In this document: positions 9,040 through 17,936 of the stretch, one piece after another
Numbering within the stretch: the stretch's first letter is position 1
Layout: every line of letters begins with the position of its first letter
Assembly: GCA_947176205.1 (NCBI GenBank)
Contig: CAMWPX010000003.1
Coordinates: 1 to 38,465, forward strand
Direction: 5' to 3'
DNA: 38,465 nt
Source: an uncultured Porphyromonadaceae bacterium
GTDB lineage: Bacteria > Bacteroidota > Bacteroidia > Bacteroidales > Muribaculaceae
The notes under the pieces: model-generated
What the model was told of the DNA's origin: nothing
What the model saw: the letters and a program-made list of their open reading frames with translations, nothing else
Database searches by the model: none
Translations under genes and position numbers: made by a program

Positions 9040-10803
9040 TTAAAGCTCTTTTGTGTAATATCCTGAGACTTTAGGACGAATGTCGTTAAGCAGTATCTTC
9101 ATGTCGGGTGACAGCGGGTTGCCGTCATCAGCTAAGGCTGTTACCATGAATTCTATACCGTCAAGTCCGGTAATTTCGCCTGTGATGAATAAGGATATGG
9201 CTGCATTTTTAGCATTGGCAGGAACATTACCTCCTTCTATAATGACATTGTTGATTTTATTCCCGTTCTTGTCTATTGGATAGCCGGTGAATTTGGCTGC
9301 TACGGGCAGTTCTGATGTGAGTTTGAGGTCAACCTGCAGTTTTTCTATTACAAGATCCTCGATGTCATCGCTGTACCAGCCGGAGATAGTGCGGTGATAC
9401 TCTATTGCAGTACCGTCAAGGAATTGAAGAGGAGTGATGAACTTAAAGTTGCCAGTCATGGCAGGGAACTGTTGACCTAATTTGAAGTCGGTTACCTGCT
9501 GGTCAGGCATATTCGGATTCTTGAGATTGATGCTCAGACGTTCAGGTATTCCGTCGCCTGAAAGTACATCGCTCAGTCCGGTGAAGGGAACATGGATGGC
9601 GTCGGTAAAATCCGGGTCGGGATTTGACGGTTCGGCGGGCGACATACAGAAGTTATAGCTTCCGTCAGTGTGTATGGGACGTCCTATAGTGAAATAGTCG
9701 TTATCGAGACTGAAGGTTTTCTGGGCTTCTCCGATAGAGTGATATGCCGTGATATTGATTCCGGTTTGGGCATAGATGTCATAGCTTTGGAGCGGATTGG
9801 TAAGATGCAGATATATGCAGGGATTGGCAAGACGTATGTTTGTTCCCGCATCGGCAAGTATGGAGGGAAGTCCGTCAAGGTTAACATCGGACAGTGTAGC
9901 TTTCTTGAGTGAATACTTCATCTTTCCGGTAAAATCGGTAAGTGTGGCTTCATCAAGTTTATAAGAAGTGGTAATCTGTATCTGTTGCGGCAAGGTGGCA
10001 TCGGATGTTATGTCTTCAAGGTTGACGCTGATTTTACCGCTTCTGATGTACATGGCACCGCTGACGTGCAGTTTGTGTTCTTCGGGGTCGAATACACCGT
10101 CAGCCATTTTGAAATTCACACCTTTGGCTTTGAATTTGATATTGAGAGAAGTTCCGTTGACACTTTGGTCGGCGATTTGTAATATACCTGTTTGCGGGTC
10201 ATATGATTCGCCTGAAGTAGACACGAAATCGAGTCCTTTGGGGAATTGCATCTCGACGTTTTGGAATTGGAGTTGTTTTACCATGCCACCCAATCCGGTA
10301 ATATCGATATTTATGGCAAAAACCATATCGCAGCCGAAGTAGTCTATGGCTGTGATGGATTCGCTTATGGTGTTGGTGGTATATTCAAGCGTTGAGTGTT
10401 TTGTCTCCAAATCATAGGTAAAAACAGTCGAGCCAAGTTCAGTATCGGGATTGGCAAGGGTCTTTACGCTTGATTCGGGAGTGAGCGATATGATATCGAC
10501 AGTGGGGTTGATAGGAGGCACGGTCAGAGTGGCGCGTTCTATCAGGATAGGGTCGGACGTAAATGTGCCTGTCTGCTCTATGACATATTTGCCGTCGATG
10601 ATTTTTATTTTGTCCTGCTCATCAAGGTTAATGATGTTGTCAAGTGTGATTTCATCAATGTTGATGGGAATTACAAGGTCTGTGACCTGTAGTCGGGCGG
10701 TAGTGTCGATGTCGTCAAGGTCATAGTTGTCATCGACGCATGCTGTAAGTGACGTAAGTGTCAGAGTCGTGATAAAAAGACTGCGTAAGAGTGATTTATG
10801 CAT
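9040..10803 (-). CDS. Large surface-type lipoprotein, hypothetical
   Basis: Start trimmed to ATG at 10803 (MHKSLLRSLFITTLTLTSLTACVDDNYDLDDIDTT): lipobox LTAC followed by an acidic stretch; beta-rich remainder. Confidence 0.75.
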   Translation of the reverse strand: MHKSLLRSLFITTLTLTSLTACVDDNYDLDDIDTTARLQVTDLVIPINIDEITLDNIINLDEQDKIKIIDGKYVIEQTGTFTSDPILIERATLTVPPINPTVDIISLTPESSVKTLANPDTELGSTVFTYDLETKHSTLEYTTNTISESITAIDYFGCDMVFAINIDITGLGGMVKQLQFQNVEMQFPKGLDFVSTSGESYDPQTGILQIADQSVNGTSLNIKFKAKGVNFKMADGVFDPEEHKLHVSGAMYIRSGKISVNLEDITSDATLPQQIQITTSYKLDEATLTDFTGKMKYSLKKATLSDVNLDGLPSILADAGTNIRLANPCIYLHLTNPLQSYDIYAQTGINITAYHSIGEAQKTFSLDNDYFTIGRPIHTDGSYNFCMSPAEPSNPDPDFTDAIHVPFTGLSDVLSGDGIPERLSINLKNPNMPDQQVTDFKLGQQFPAMTGNFKFITPLQFLDGTAIEYHRTISGWYSDDIEDLVIEKLQVDLKLTSELPVAAKFTGYPIDKNGNKINNVIIEGGNVPANAKNAAISLFITGEITGLDGIEFMVTALADDGNPLSPDMKILLNDIRPKVSGYYTKEL

Positions 10804-10877
10804 AATGTTAAATGTTATTGAACATGATATGACTATGATAATGATATGCAAAGATAATAAAAATCATCAGACAAATG

Positions 10878-13187
10878 TCAGAACGGATAACCTATGGCAA
10901 GGTGGAATGCCAAAGAGTTTTTGAAACTTGTCATATTATAGTAACCGGATTTTCCGGTGTCATAGGGTGCGTGGATTCCAATACCGAGGTCACCGCGTAC
11001 TACGAGCATTCCTATGTCGAGACGTAATCCGGCACCTGTGCCCAGCGCTATGTCACGCAGAAATGTGGATGCTTTCAGTTCACCTCCCGGGCGGTCGGGG
11101 TCGGCGCGAAGCAGCCACACGTTGCCGCTGTCAAGGAATACGGCACCGTGAACGGGACCGAAGATAGGGAAGCGGTATTCTACATTGAACTCAAATTTGA
11201 ATGTACCGGTCTGGTCAAAATAACCGTTAATCTGATTCTGAGGCACACGGTAACTGCCCGGTCCTATACTGCGTACGGCGAAGGCGCGAATGGAGTTGGC
11301 GCCACCCACATAGAATTGTTCGTTATAAGGTACTTGTGTCGAGTTGCCGTAAGCATGTTCGGCTCCTATGGCTACACGGCTTACCAGCCAATTGTCGCCC
11401 CACAGACGCCGGTTATAGACAAGTTGCGTTGTTCCTTTGATGAATTGAGAGAATGGAGTGCCGAAAAGTTGTTTCTCACCGCTTTTACCGCAGGCACGGT
11501 ATATTGCCCAAAAGATATTGCCTGCTTCCTGTATGGTAAACTGCCAGTTGAGAGAATTGTTTCGGTCAAATGAACGGTCATACATGTAGTCAAACTGCAT
11601 CTGTGGTATGAACTGGCTTTTGAAACTTTCAGCTATGGCACGGTTTGTACTCATTATGGCATCAAATTCGTCAGTAGAACGTATAAGATTGATGTAGGTG
11701 AGTTTCAGTAAAGTCAATTTGTTGGTTACATGTCGGGTGGCACGCCAGTCATAGGCGAAGCCGGCATTGAACTGTGCGAGGGAGAAGTAATGCGGTCTAT
11801 TTAGCAGTTCGGCGCTGAGATTTATGCGTGTCCAGTTGAGGTCTCGTCTTGAGCGAGGTATGAATTTGGGGGCGAGCAGCCGGGGAAAGGACAGCGATGA
11901 ACTTAGACCTACCTCATAGGAGTTGAATACTGAGCTGCGCCCGCGTCCTGTCTGCCATTCGTAAGTGCCGCGCAGTTCAAGGCTAAGCATTTCGCCGCCG
12001 CCAAACAGATTGTGGTTTGACAGACGCAGATTTGCTCCGGGACCGAGATAACTGTTGGATTTCGATGTGACATTGACTTCTATGGCGGCTTCCAGGGGTT
12101 TGTCAAGCGTACAGTCTATTTCCACATTCAGCGTACGTGCTTTCGTCGAGTCAGGTTTGACATTAATTTCAATACCGTTAAATATGCCCAGACGCGACAG
12201 ATAAGTCTGTGTCTGATTCATTTGTCTTACCGTAAGTGTTTTGCCTTGCCGGAATCGGATGCATTCGTCAAGTAGGTTCTCACGTAGGCGTGATGGTTTC
12301 ATCTGTATGACCATGCCGCGTTTGGTCATGAATGTGTCAGGTGTGCCGCCACCTTGATTCCGGTAGATACGTGTGGTTATGGTTCCGGTGTTGTAGCTTT
12401 CGAGAAACGGTTTCGGAATATTGGTGGCAAGAGTCATTTTTAGCGCTATTTCCCTTGGAGTGATAGTGCTGTCGGCAAGATATTCTATAAATTCCGGTTT
12501 GAAAAAATAGTATCCCCGGTTACGCATGGCATTGGCTATGCGTATGCGTGTGGCGCTTAAAGAGTCGGTGCAATAGCGGTTGCTCGGTTGCAGATAGCGG
12601 TTGCGTGAAGCTACCGAGTCTATGAGGTGTTGCAGTCGTGATGAGTCGGGAAGGAGTTCTATGGATGAAAATGTATAGGCTTGCCCCGGTTCGACAAAGT
12701 AGGATATGCGGGCTTTCTTGGGATTGCTCCCCTGAATGAGTTCATAGGATGCTTTGCCGCGGAAATAGCCGTTGTTGTCAAGAATTTCATCTATCATCTT
12801 GACACGCACATCGGGACGGACGTCACTAATCAGTACGGGCTCGGCTACGAGTTTTTCATATAACCAGTGCTTGAATCCCGAGGGTGGATTTGACCAGTTG
12901 TTGTATACCCACAGACCGAGAGGGAACGGCCATCGCAGATAAGGAGAATACAAAGAGTTGTTCGGGGCTACGTTGACGGCTTCCTTTACTTCGGAAGCGA
13001 CTCCTTCGGCAAGTGGTACATCGTTGGGCGGAGATGATATTTTTATTTTCTTGACACCGGTATATAGTATCTCACCGTCGGCTATGCGGCGAGTGGTGGA
13101 GCAACTGCCGAGAATGACTGTGAGCAGTAGCATGACGGAAGCGATGACCGTAAAGCGATGCGGGTATTTTAAGAATTTTCTGGTCAT
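10878..13187 (-). CDS. BamA/TamA-family outer-membrane protein with lipobox (TamL-like)
   Basis: VILGSCSTTRRIADGEILYTGVKKI lipobox, POTRA-like repeats, and C-terminal barrel with GGANSIRAFAVRSIGPGSY, FEFNVEYRFPIFG and FHLAIGYPF. Confidence 0.88.
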   Translation of the reverse strand: MTRKFLKYPHRFTVIASVMLLLTVILGSCSTTRRIADGEILYTGVKKIKISSPPNDVPLAEGVASEVKEAVNVAPNNSLYSPYLRWPFPLGLWVYNNWSNPPSGFKHWLYEKLVAEPVLISDVRPDVRVKMIDEILDNNGYFRGKASYELIQGSNPKKARISYFVEPGQAYTFSSIELLPDSSRLQHLIDSVASRNRYLQPSNRYCTDSLSATRIRIANAMRNRGYYFFKPEFIEYLADSTITPREIALKMTLATNIPKPFLESYNTGTITTRIYRNQGGGTPDTFMTKRGMVIQMKPSRLRENLLDECIRFRQGKTLTVRQMNQTQTYLSRLGIFNGIEINVKPDSTKARTLNVEIDCTLDKPLEAAIEVNVTSKSNSYLGPGANLRLSNHNLFGGGEMLSLELRGTYEWQTGRGRSSVFNSYEVGLSSSLSFPRLLAPKFIPRSRRDLNWTRINLSAELLNRPHYFSLAQFNAGFAYDWRATRHVTNKLTLLKLTYINLIRSTDEFDAIMSTNRAIAESFKSQFIPQMQFDYMYDRSFDRNNSLNWQFTIQEAGNIFWAIYRACGKSGEKQLFGTPFSQFIKGTTQLVYNRRLWGDNWLVSRVAIGAEHAYGNSTQVPYNEQFYVGGANSIRAFAVRSIGPGSYRVPQNQINGYFDQTGTFKFEFNVEYRFPIFGPVHGAVFLDSGNVWLLRADPDRPGGELKASTFLRDIALGTGAGLRLDIGMLVVRGDLGIGIHAPYDTGKSGYYNMTSFKNSLAFHLAIGYPF

Positions 13188-13190
13188 GGG

Positions 13191-16100
13191 CTATTGCTTG
13201 GGATTGGTTGCCGGTTTGCCGAAGCGGAATATATCGCGCAGATTATTGAGTTTGCGTTTCAATACGAAGCCGGCGCCGGTCTGGGTTATTTCACCTTCAA
13301 GTATGCTTTCATAACCGACATGGCGGAACAGACGCACATACATAGAGCCGCTGCGGTTGAGCATATATTCAAAAGATATGTCGTTGATGAGGTTCTGAGA
13401 GAAGTTTTCATCAGCATCGGCATCGGTGGAATAGTTGCCGCCTACCACTATCTTGAATCGGTCGTTAAACAGTGATTTCGACACACGGTAACTGTAACTT
13501 GTTGTGGTGCCGGAAGTGCCGTCAGTGTTGGTCTTGTACTGGTCGATACCGAATGATATGTCCACACCGCGAATGTTATTGGCAGCCCAAGTGTTGATTT
13601 GTGATTCGAGGAATGAGAACAGTGGATTGCCCGACAGATTGGCATCGCCTTTTGTCCCGGGTCCGGTGTACACGTTGTAGAGCAGCAGATTCATGGCTTG
13701 GTTGGCACGTTGTTCGGGACTCATGGACGACAGTTCATTCTGTACGGTGATATCGTCGTTTGTCGCAAGGTCAAATTTCACGTCGACGTTCTGCAGCGAG
13801 TTGGTCAGTGACAGTATTATGTCGAAATTGACAAGTCGGGAATTCTGACCTTCCTGAGTGACGTTGGCGCGGAGTTTCTCCACGGCTTTGATGTTAAGCA
13901 TCGGATTAAGCATTGAACCGTTGAATGCCACATAGCTGCCTTCGCTGAACGAGAAGTTTTTCTCAGACATGAACGGTGGTGAGTAGCGAACGAAACCATT
14001 GTTGATATTGATTCGTCCGGTGAGACGGGCATCGCCTACCGGTGGCTGTGTGTAGGTTAGATTGGCGGTGCTTTGCAGTGACACTTTATTTTTACCGTTG
14101 GTCGACAGGTCAACGTTGATGGTCGAGCCTTCGGATATGATGAGGTTGGCATTGAGCATCATTGCCATGGATGATGTGGCGAGAGTGTCAGCGTCCATTA
14201 CCGCAGTTGTATCGGAGAATTGCACGAAATGTACCATATCATTGTTTTTACGTGAGGTCAGAGCCGATTCGGCATCTGACATGACATAAGTTACATTGGT
14301 GCCGGATAGAATATCAACTGTGGCGTTGACATCGAGGAAACGCATCGAGCCTTTGGCGGTAGCATCCAAGTCAACGAAAGCTTTACCATATACATTGGCT
14401 CCGTTACGAGGACGTGATGTGTTGACTATCTGCATGTCCGAGGCGTTCAGATTCAGGTCTATGAGGATGTTGCTGAGCGAACGGGCATCAACGGTTCCGT
14501 TGATGTGCAGATTGTTCTTATTGAGTCCTGCTATAGTGAAGTCCTTGAAATGTACGATATTGCTGTCAACCGGTATTTTTACCGTAGAGAAGCGATAGTC
14601 AGCTCCGGTAAGTCCCAGGTGCACGGCAGTGGAGTCAAAATCAATATAACCGTTGAATATGGGTCGGGCGGGCGTACCTGTGATGTCCATTTGTCCGTTG
14701 AGCATACCTGACATTTGAGCTACGCTTTTGGGTAAGAACGGATTGACTACACGCAGTGGGAAGTGTATCATAGAGAAATCAAGAAGGAACGGATTGCGGG
14801 CTGTGGAATCGTTAAGTGCGCCGCTTGCCGTGATTACTTTTGCTCCGTCCACAATCAAATCCATGTCGGCTCGAAGTGCCCCTATGCGGGAGTCGTTATG
14901 TATGTTCATGCCCAGCTGGAATGTTCCCACGCGCTCACGTCCGTAATAAAGATTTGTCACATCGACGGTACCGTTGCCGGTGATGCCTTCTTTGTCCCAG
15001 CGGAAACGCATGTCGGAGTCAAGCACACCCTTTATGGGTGGTGAGAATGGTGATATGCTCAGCCATTCGGACAGTTTGATGTTGCTTAGTTGCAGGATGA
15101 CATCTTCCTGAGCATGTATGGCTGCGGTATCGGGTTGATGCGCGGTGTACAGATTTATGTAGCTGCTGTCAGACTGTAAGTGTACGTTGGCATCGAAATG
15201 GTTGTCAATGAAATTGAAACTTGCGAAATTATCGTGGTTGATTTTCCACTTTTTATATGCTATGGTAGGTGCATACGGTACAAATTTCACGCTTATCACG
15301 GAGTCAGACATTGTGGCGTTCATACCGAGCAGGAAGCCTTGCCGGTCAGATATATCGCTTTGTTTGAACATAGCCGAAAAGCGCGAGCGTGATATGTAGC
15401 CGGCGAGACTCACATGAGCGAAATCATCCATCGTTCCGGGTTTGTTGTCGATTCGGGCGGAGTAGACGAGGAATTGATTGTGCTGATGGGCGTCAAATGA
15501 GAAATTGTCTATACGGGTTTGACCGGTGGCGAATCCGTCAATGTTGAATTGCATCGTGATGATGGAATCGTTATGCATGTTCATCGATAGATTCTTGTAG
15601 GAAATTTCGGCGTTTTGATTCAGATAATTGGCTATAGGATTATTGTTTCCCGCTTTCATTGATACGGTCATGTGGGGGAGAACACGCTGTAACGGACGTA
15701 TGTCGAAATCCTTGGCGGCTATCTGTGCGTCAAGTGTGTCGGTAGCTGCGCTGATACCGGCAAGGAGTGTGTCGAGCGGACATAGTGAGAGTGCGTCGAT
15801 GCTGAAATCACCGGAATTTAGGTTGGCGTGCATCAGTGAGTCTGTACTCAGCAGTGATGCATCGATGCGTCGGGCAGAAATAGCATCGGTTCCTACAGTC
15901 CAGCGTAGATTGTCGGCTGACAGACGTGCATCAATGTCATTGGTAGCTGTGTTGAAAGTGCCGTCGGTGTTAAGTTGCATGGTACCCCATAGCGGTGATT
16001 CGGATAATTTGAGCGCGGCAAGGTCAAGGTGCCGGATATCGCTTGTTATGTCCCATCCATATCCCTCCTTAAGTATATCGGCGGTGACGTGCATGGTCAT

Positions 16101-17930
16101 GTCGGCAGGTTTTGTGGGAGAATTAAGTTCGGCCACGAGTTTACAGCTGTCCAGTCGGGCATTGAGGGTGATATCTGTCAGATGAATGCCGTTGTAGCTG
16201 ATTTTTTGCAGGGTGGCGTTGACGTCGGCATGTGTTTTGACTGACGATATGTCAAATCCGGAACCTTCGGCATCGGCTATAAGGCTTACATCATCTATGC
16301 CTAATGTGGGAAGGAATCGGGCTACGGGGAAATCGCTTATGTCAAGCGAGGCGGAGTAACCTTCTGTCCGTCGAAGCCATTTGCCTTGAGCGGCAAGTCG
16401 TCCCTCGGCGGTGTGAAGTGTTATATCGCCGGCAATTTTTGCAGGTGAAAAGTCGGCAAAGCCGTCGATGCGTGACGATGGAATCTTTACATCCTTACGT
16501 AACGATGCCGGCAGAAGGGCTGCTAAGTAGTGGCCTTCGTTCAGGCGTCCTGTCAGATTGATTTTGCCGGTCATGCTGTTGAAGTCAGCCACATTGGCTA
16601 TGTTGCCGTCAGCTTTGAGGCTCATGACACCGGGCATTTTAGCCGAGAGGTCGGCGATGTTGAGATAACCTGAAGTACCGTCGATATCAGCTTGAAGCTC
16701 GAGTATTCCGTATCGTGGAAGGTCAGCGAGTATTTTGCCGGTAGTGGGGTAGGCTGTGCGTATATCAGGCATGCCGATGTAACCGTAGGCTTGCAGACGG
16801 ACGGGCAAGTCGGGATTGGATGATAAATCTCCCAGTCCCATCATGAATGCCGCGTTGATAAGCGAGGCGTCTGTGGCTATCATAATACTGTCGGCACGCA
16901 TCACCGTGCTGTCCATGGCGAAATCGGCTTTTGCCCGTAAGGATAGTCCGCAGCGTTCGGTGGCACTTAGGCTTACGGGTACGCGTATGACGCTGCCACG
17001 ATTGTAAAATGAATCGACTTGCAGATTTATGCCGTTGAGTTGCAGATAATCCATGTCAAGTCCGGGGGCTGCAACGGCTCCACGCCGTGCGTATGTGGCG
17101 TTGCCTGTAAGAGCAAGTTTACCGCAGTTGATGCTCCATGGCGTAGAGCTTACGGAGTCAGCAACGGTATTATCAGGCTTGGCAGATGCCACTACGGCTA
17201 CAGCAGGTGTAAGATAAGTGGCGCTCAATGAATCGGATATGAGACTGTCGACACTTACGCTGTGGCGCAGCATGTCCACCTTGACTCCGCCTATAAGCGT
17301 GGCCGGCAGATATGTTCCGATAGAATCGATAGTATTTTCCATTGCCATGTGGAACCGCACACGTTGTAAATCAAGTTTGCCCGCTATTACCGTCATATCG
17401 GTCACAGAGGTATCCGGGGTGCTTGTGGTGACGGTGTCCTTAATCCATAATCCTATGTCAGCACCTTTAAGAGTGGCGCTACTGATGTTGAGTCTTTTTA
17501 ATGAGAATCGGGTGCCGATGTCACTGGTGAAGAATGTGTCGATGCGAGCTTCCAGACATGTGGCTGAGTCAAGGGTGCCTGAACGATACAGGGCGTCATA
17601 GAGGCTAATGTCGCGGATTTTGATATTCCCGGTGAAGAGCGGGAGCAGTGCTATGTCAACACTGGCTTTGCCCGCCCGGAGCATGGTATCGACCGGTGTG
17701 GTTACGGTAACACCTGTGACTTCCAAGTCAAGTGGGAATCTAAGCCGGAGGTCATCGACGCTGACGTGCATGTCAGGTGATTCGTTGACTTTCTCCAGAG
17801 CGAAGTCTTTAATCCATCGTTGTACCGGAGGCATATACAGCAATATGATGACCAAAAGTATCAGTGCCAATATTGTAGCAATGAGCCAGCCGGTAATCCG
17901 CGTTATGGTATGTACGATACCTCGTTTCAT
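13191..17930 (-). CDS. TamB-like translocation/assembly module protein (DUF490 domain)
   Basis: 1579 aa with N-terminal signal anchor, repetitive beta-rich sequence and C-terminal DUF490-like block (LNGQMDITGTPARPIFNGYIDF, GDARLTGRININNGFVRYSPP, DVSFGIDQYKT). Stop is 3 bp before the TamA-like gene. Confidence 0.9.
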   Translation of the reverse strand: MKRGIVHTITRITGWLIATILALILLVIILLYMPPVQRWIKDFALEKVNESPDMHVSVDDLRLRFPLDLEVTGVTVTTPVDTMLRAGKASVDIALLPLFTGNIKIRDISLYDALYRSGTLDSATCLEARIDTFFTSDIGTRFSLKRLNISSATLKGADIGLWIKDTVTTSTPDTSVTDMTVIAGKLDLQRVRFHMAMENTIDSIGTYLPATLIGGVKVDMLRHSVSVDSLISDSLSATYLTPAVAVVASAKPDNTVADSVSSTPWSINCGKLALTGNATYARRGAVAAPGLDMDYLQLNGINLQVDSFYNRGSVIRVPVSLSATERCGLSLRAKADFAMDSTVMRADSIMIATDASLINAAFMMGLGDLSSNPDLPVRLQAYGYIGMPDIRTAYPTTGKILADLPRYGILELQADIDGTSGYLNIADLSAKMPGVMSLKADGNIANVADFNSMTGKINLTGRLNEGHYLAALLPASLRKDVKIPSSRIDGFADFSPAKIAGDITLHTAEGRLAAQGKWLRRTEGYSASLDISDFPVARFLPTLGIDDVSLIADAEGSGFDISSVKTHADVNATLQKISYNGIHLTDITLNARLDSCKLVAELNSPTKPADMTMHVTADILKEGYGWDITSDIRHLDLAALKLSESPLWGTMQLNTDGTFNTATNDIDARLSADNLRWTVGTDAISARRIDASLLSTDSLMHANLNSGDFSIDALSLCPLDTLLAGISAATDTLDAQIAAKDFDIRPLQRVLPHMTVSMKAGNNNPIANYLNQNAEISYKNLSMNMHNDSIITMQFNIDGFATGQTRIDNFSFDAHQHNQFLVYSARIDNKPGTMDDFAHVSLAGYISRSRFSAMFKQSDISDRQGFLLGMNATMSDSVISVKFVPYAPTIAYKKWKINHDNFASFNFIDNHFDANVHLQSDSSYINLYTAHQPDTAAIHAQEDVILQLSNIKLSEWLSISPFSPPIKGVLDSDMRFRWDKEGITGNGTVDVTNLYYGRERVGTFQLGMNIHNDSRIGALRADMDLIVDGAKVITASGALNDSTARNPFLLDFSMIHFPLRVVNPFLPKSVAQMSGMLNGQMDITGTPARPIFNGYIDFDSTAVHLGLTGADYRFSTVKIPVDSNIVHFKDFTIAGLNKNNLHINGTVDARSLSNILIDLNLNASDMQIVNTSRPRNGANVYGKAFVDLDATAKGSMRFLDVNATVDILSGTNVTYVMSDAESALTSRKNNDMVHFVQFSDTTAVMDADTLATSSMAMMLNANLIISEGSTINVDLSTNGKNKVSLQSTANLTYTQPPVGDARLTGRININNGFVRYSPPFMSEKNFSFSEGSYVAFNGSMLNPMLNIKAVEKLRANVTQEGQNSRLVNFDIILSLTNSLQNVDVKFDLATNDDITVQNELSSMSPEQRANQAMNLLLYNVYTGPGTKGDANLSGNPLFSFLESQINTWAANNIRGVDISFGIDQYKTNTDGTSGTTTSYSYRVSKSLFNDRFKIVVGGNYSTDADADENFSQNLINDISFEYMLNRSGSMYVRLFRHVGYESILEGEITQTGAGFVLKRKLNNLRDIFRFGKPATNPKQ

Positions 17931-17936
17931 TGTAGT

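Noticed and set aside
15628-16185. 185-aa plus-strand ORF in the TamB-like gene, and the many other ORFs opposite tamB/tamA/lptD
   Set aside because: Shadow ORFs of a long coding strand with regular codon bias; Ser/Met/Arg-rich low-quality translations with no motifs.
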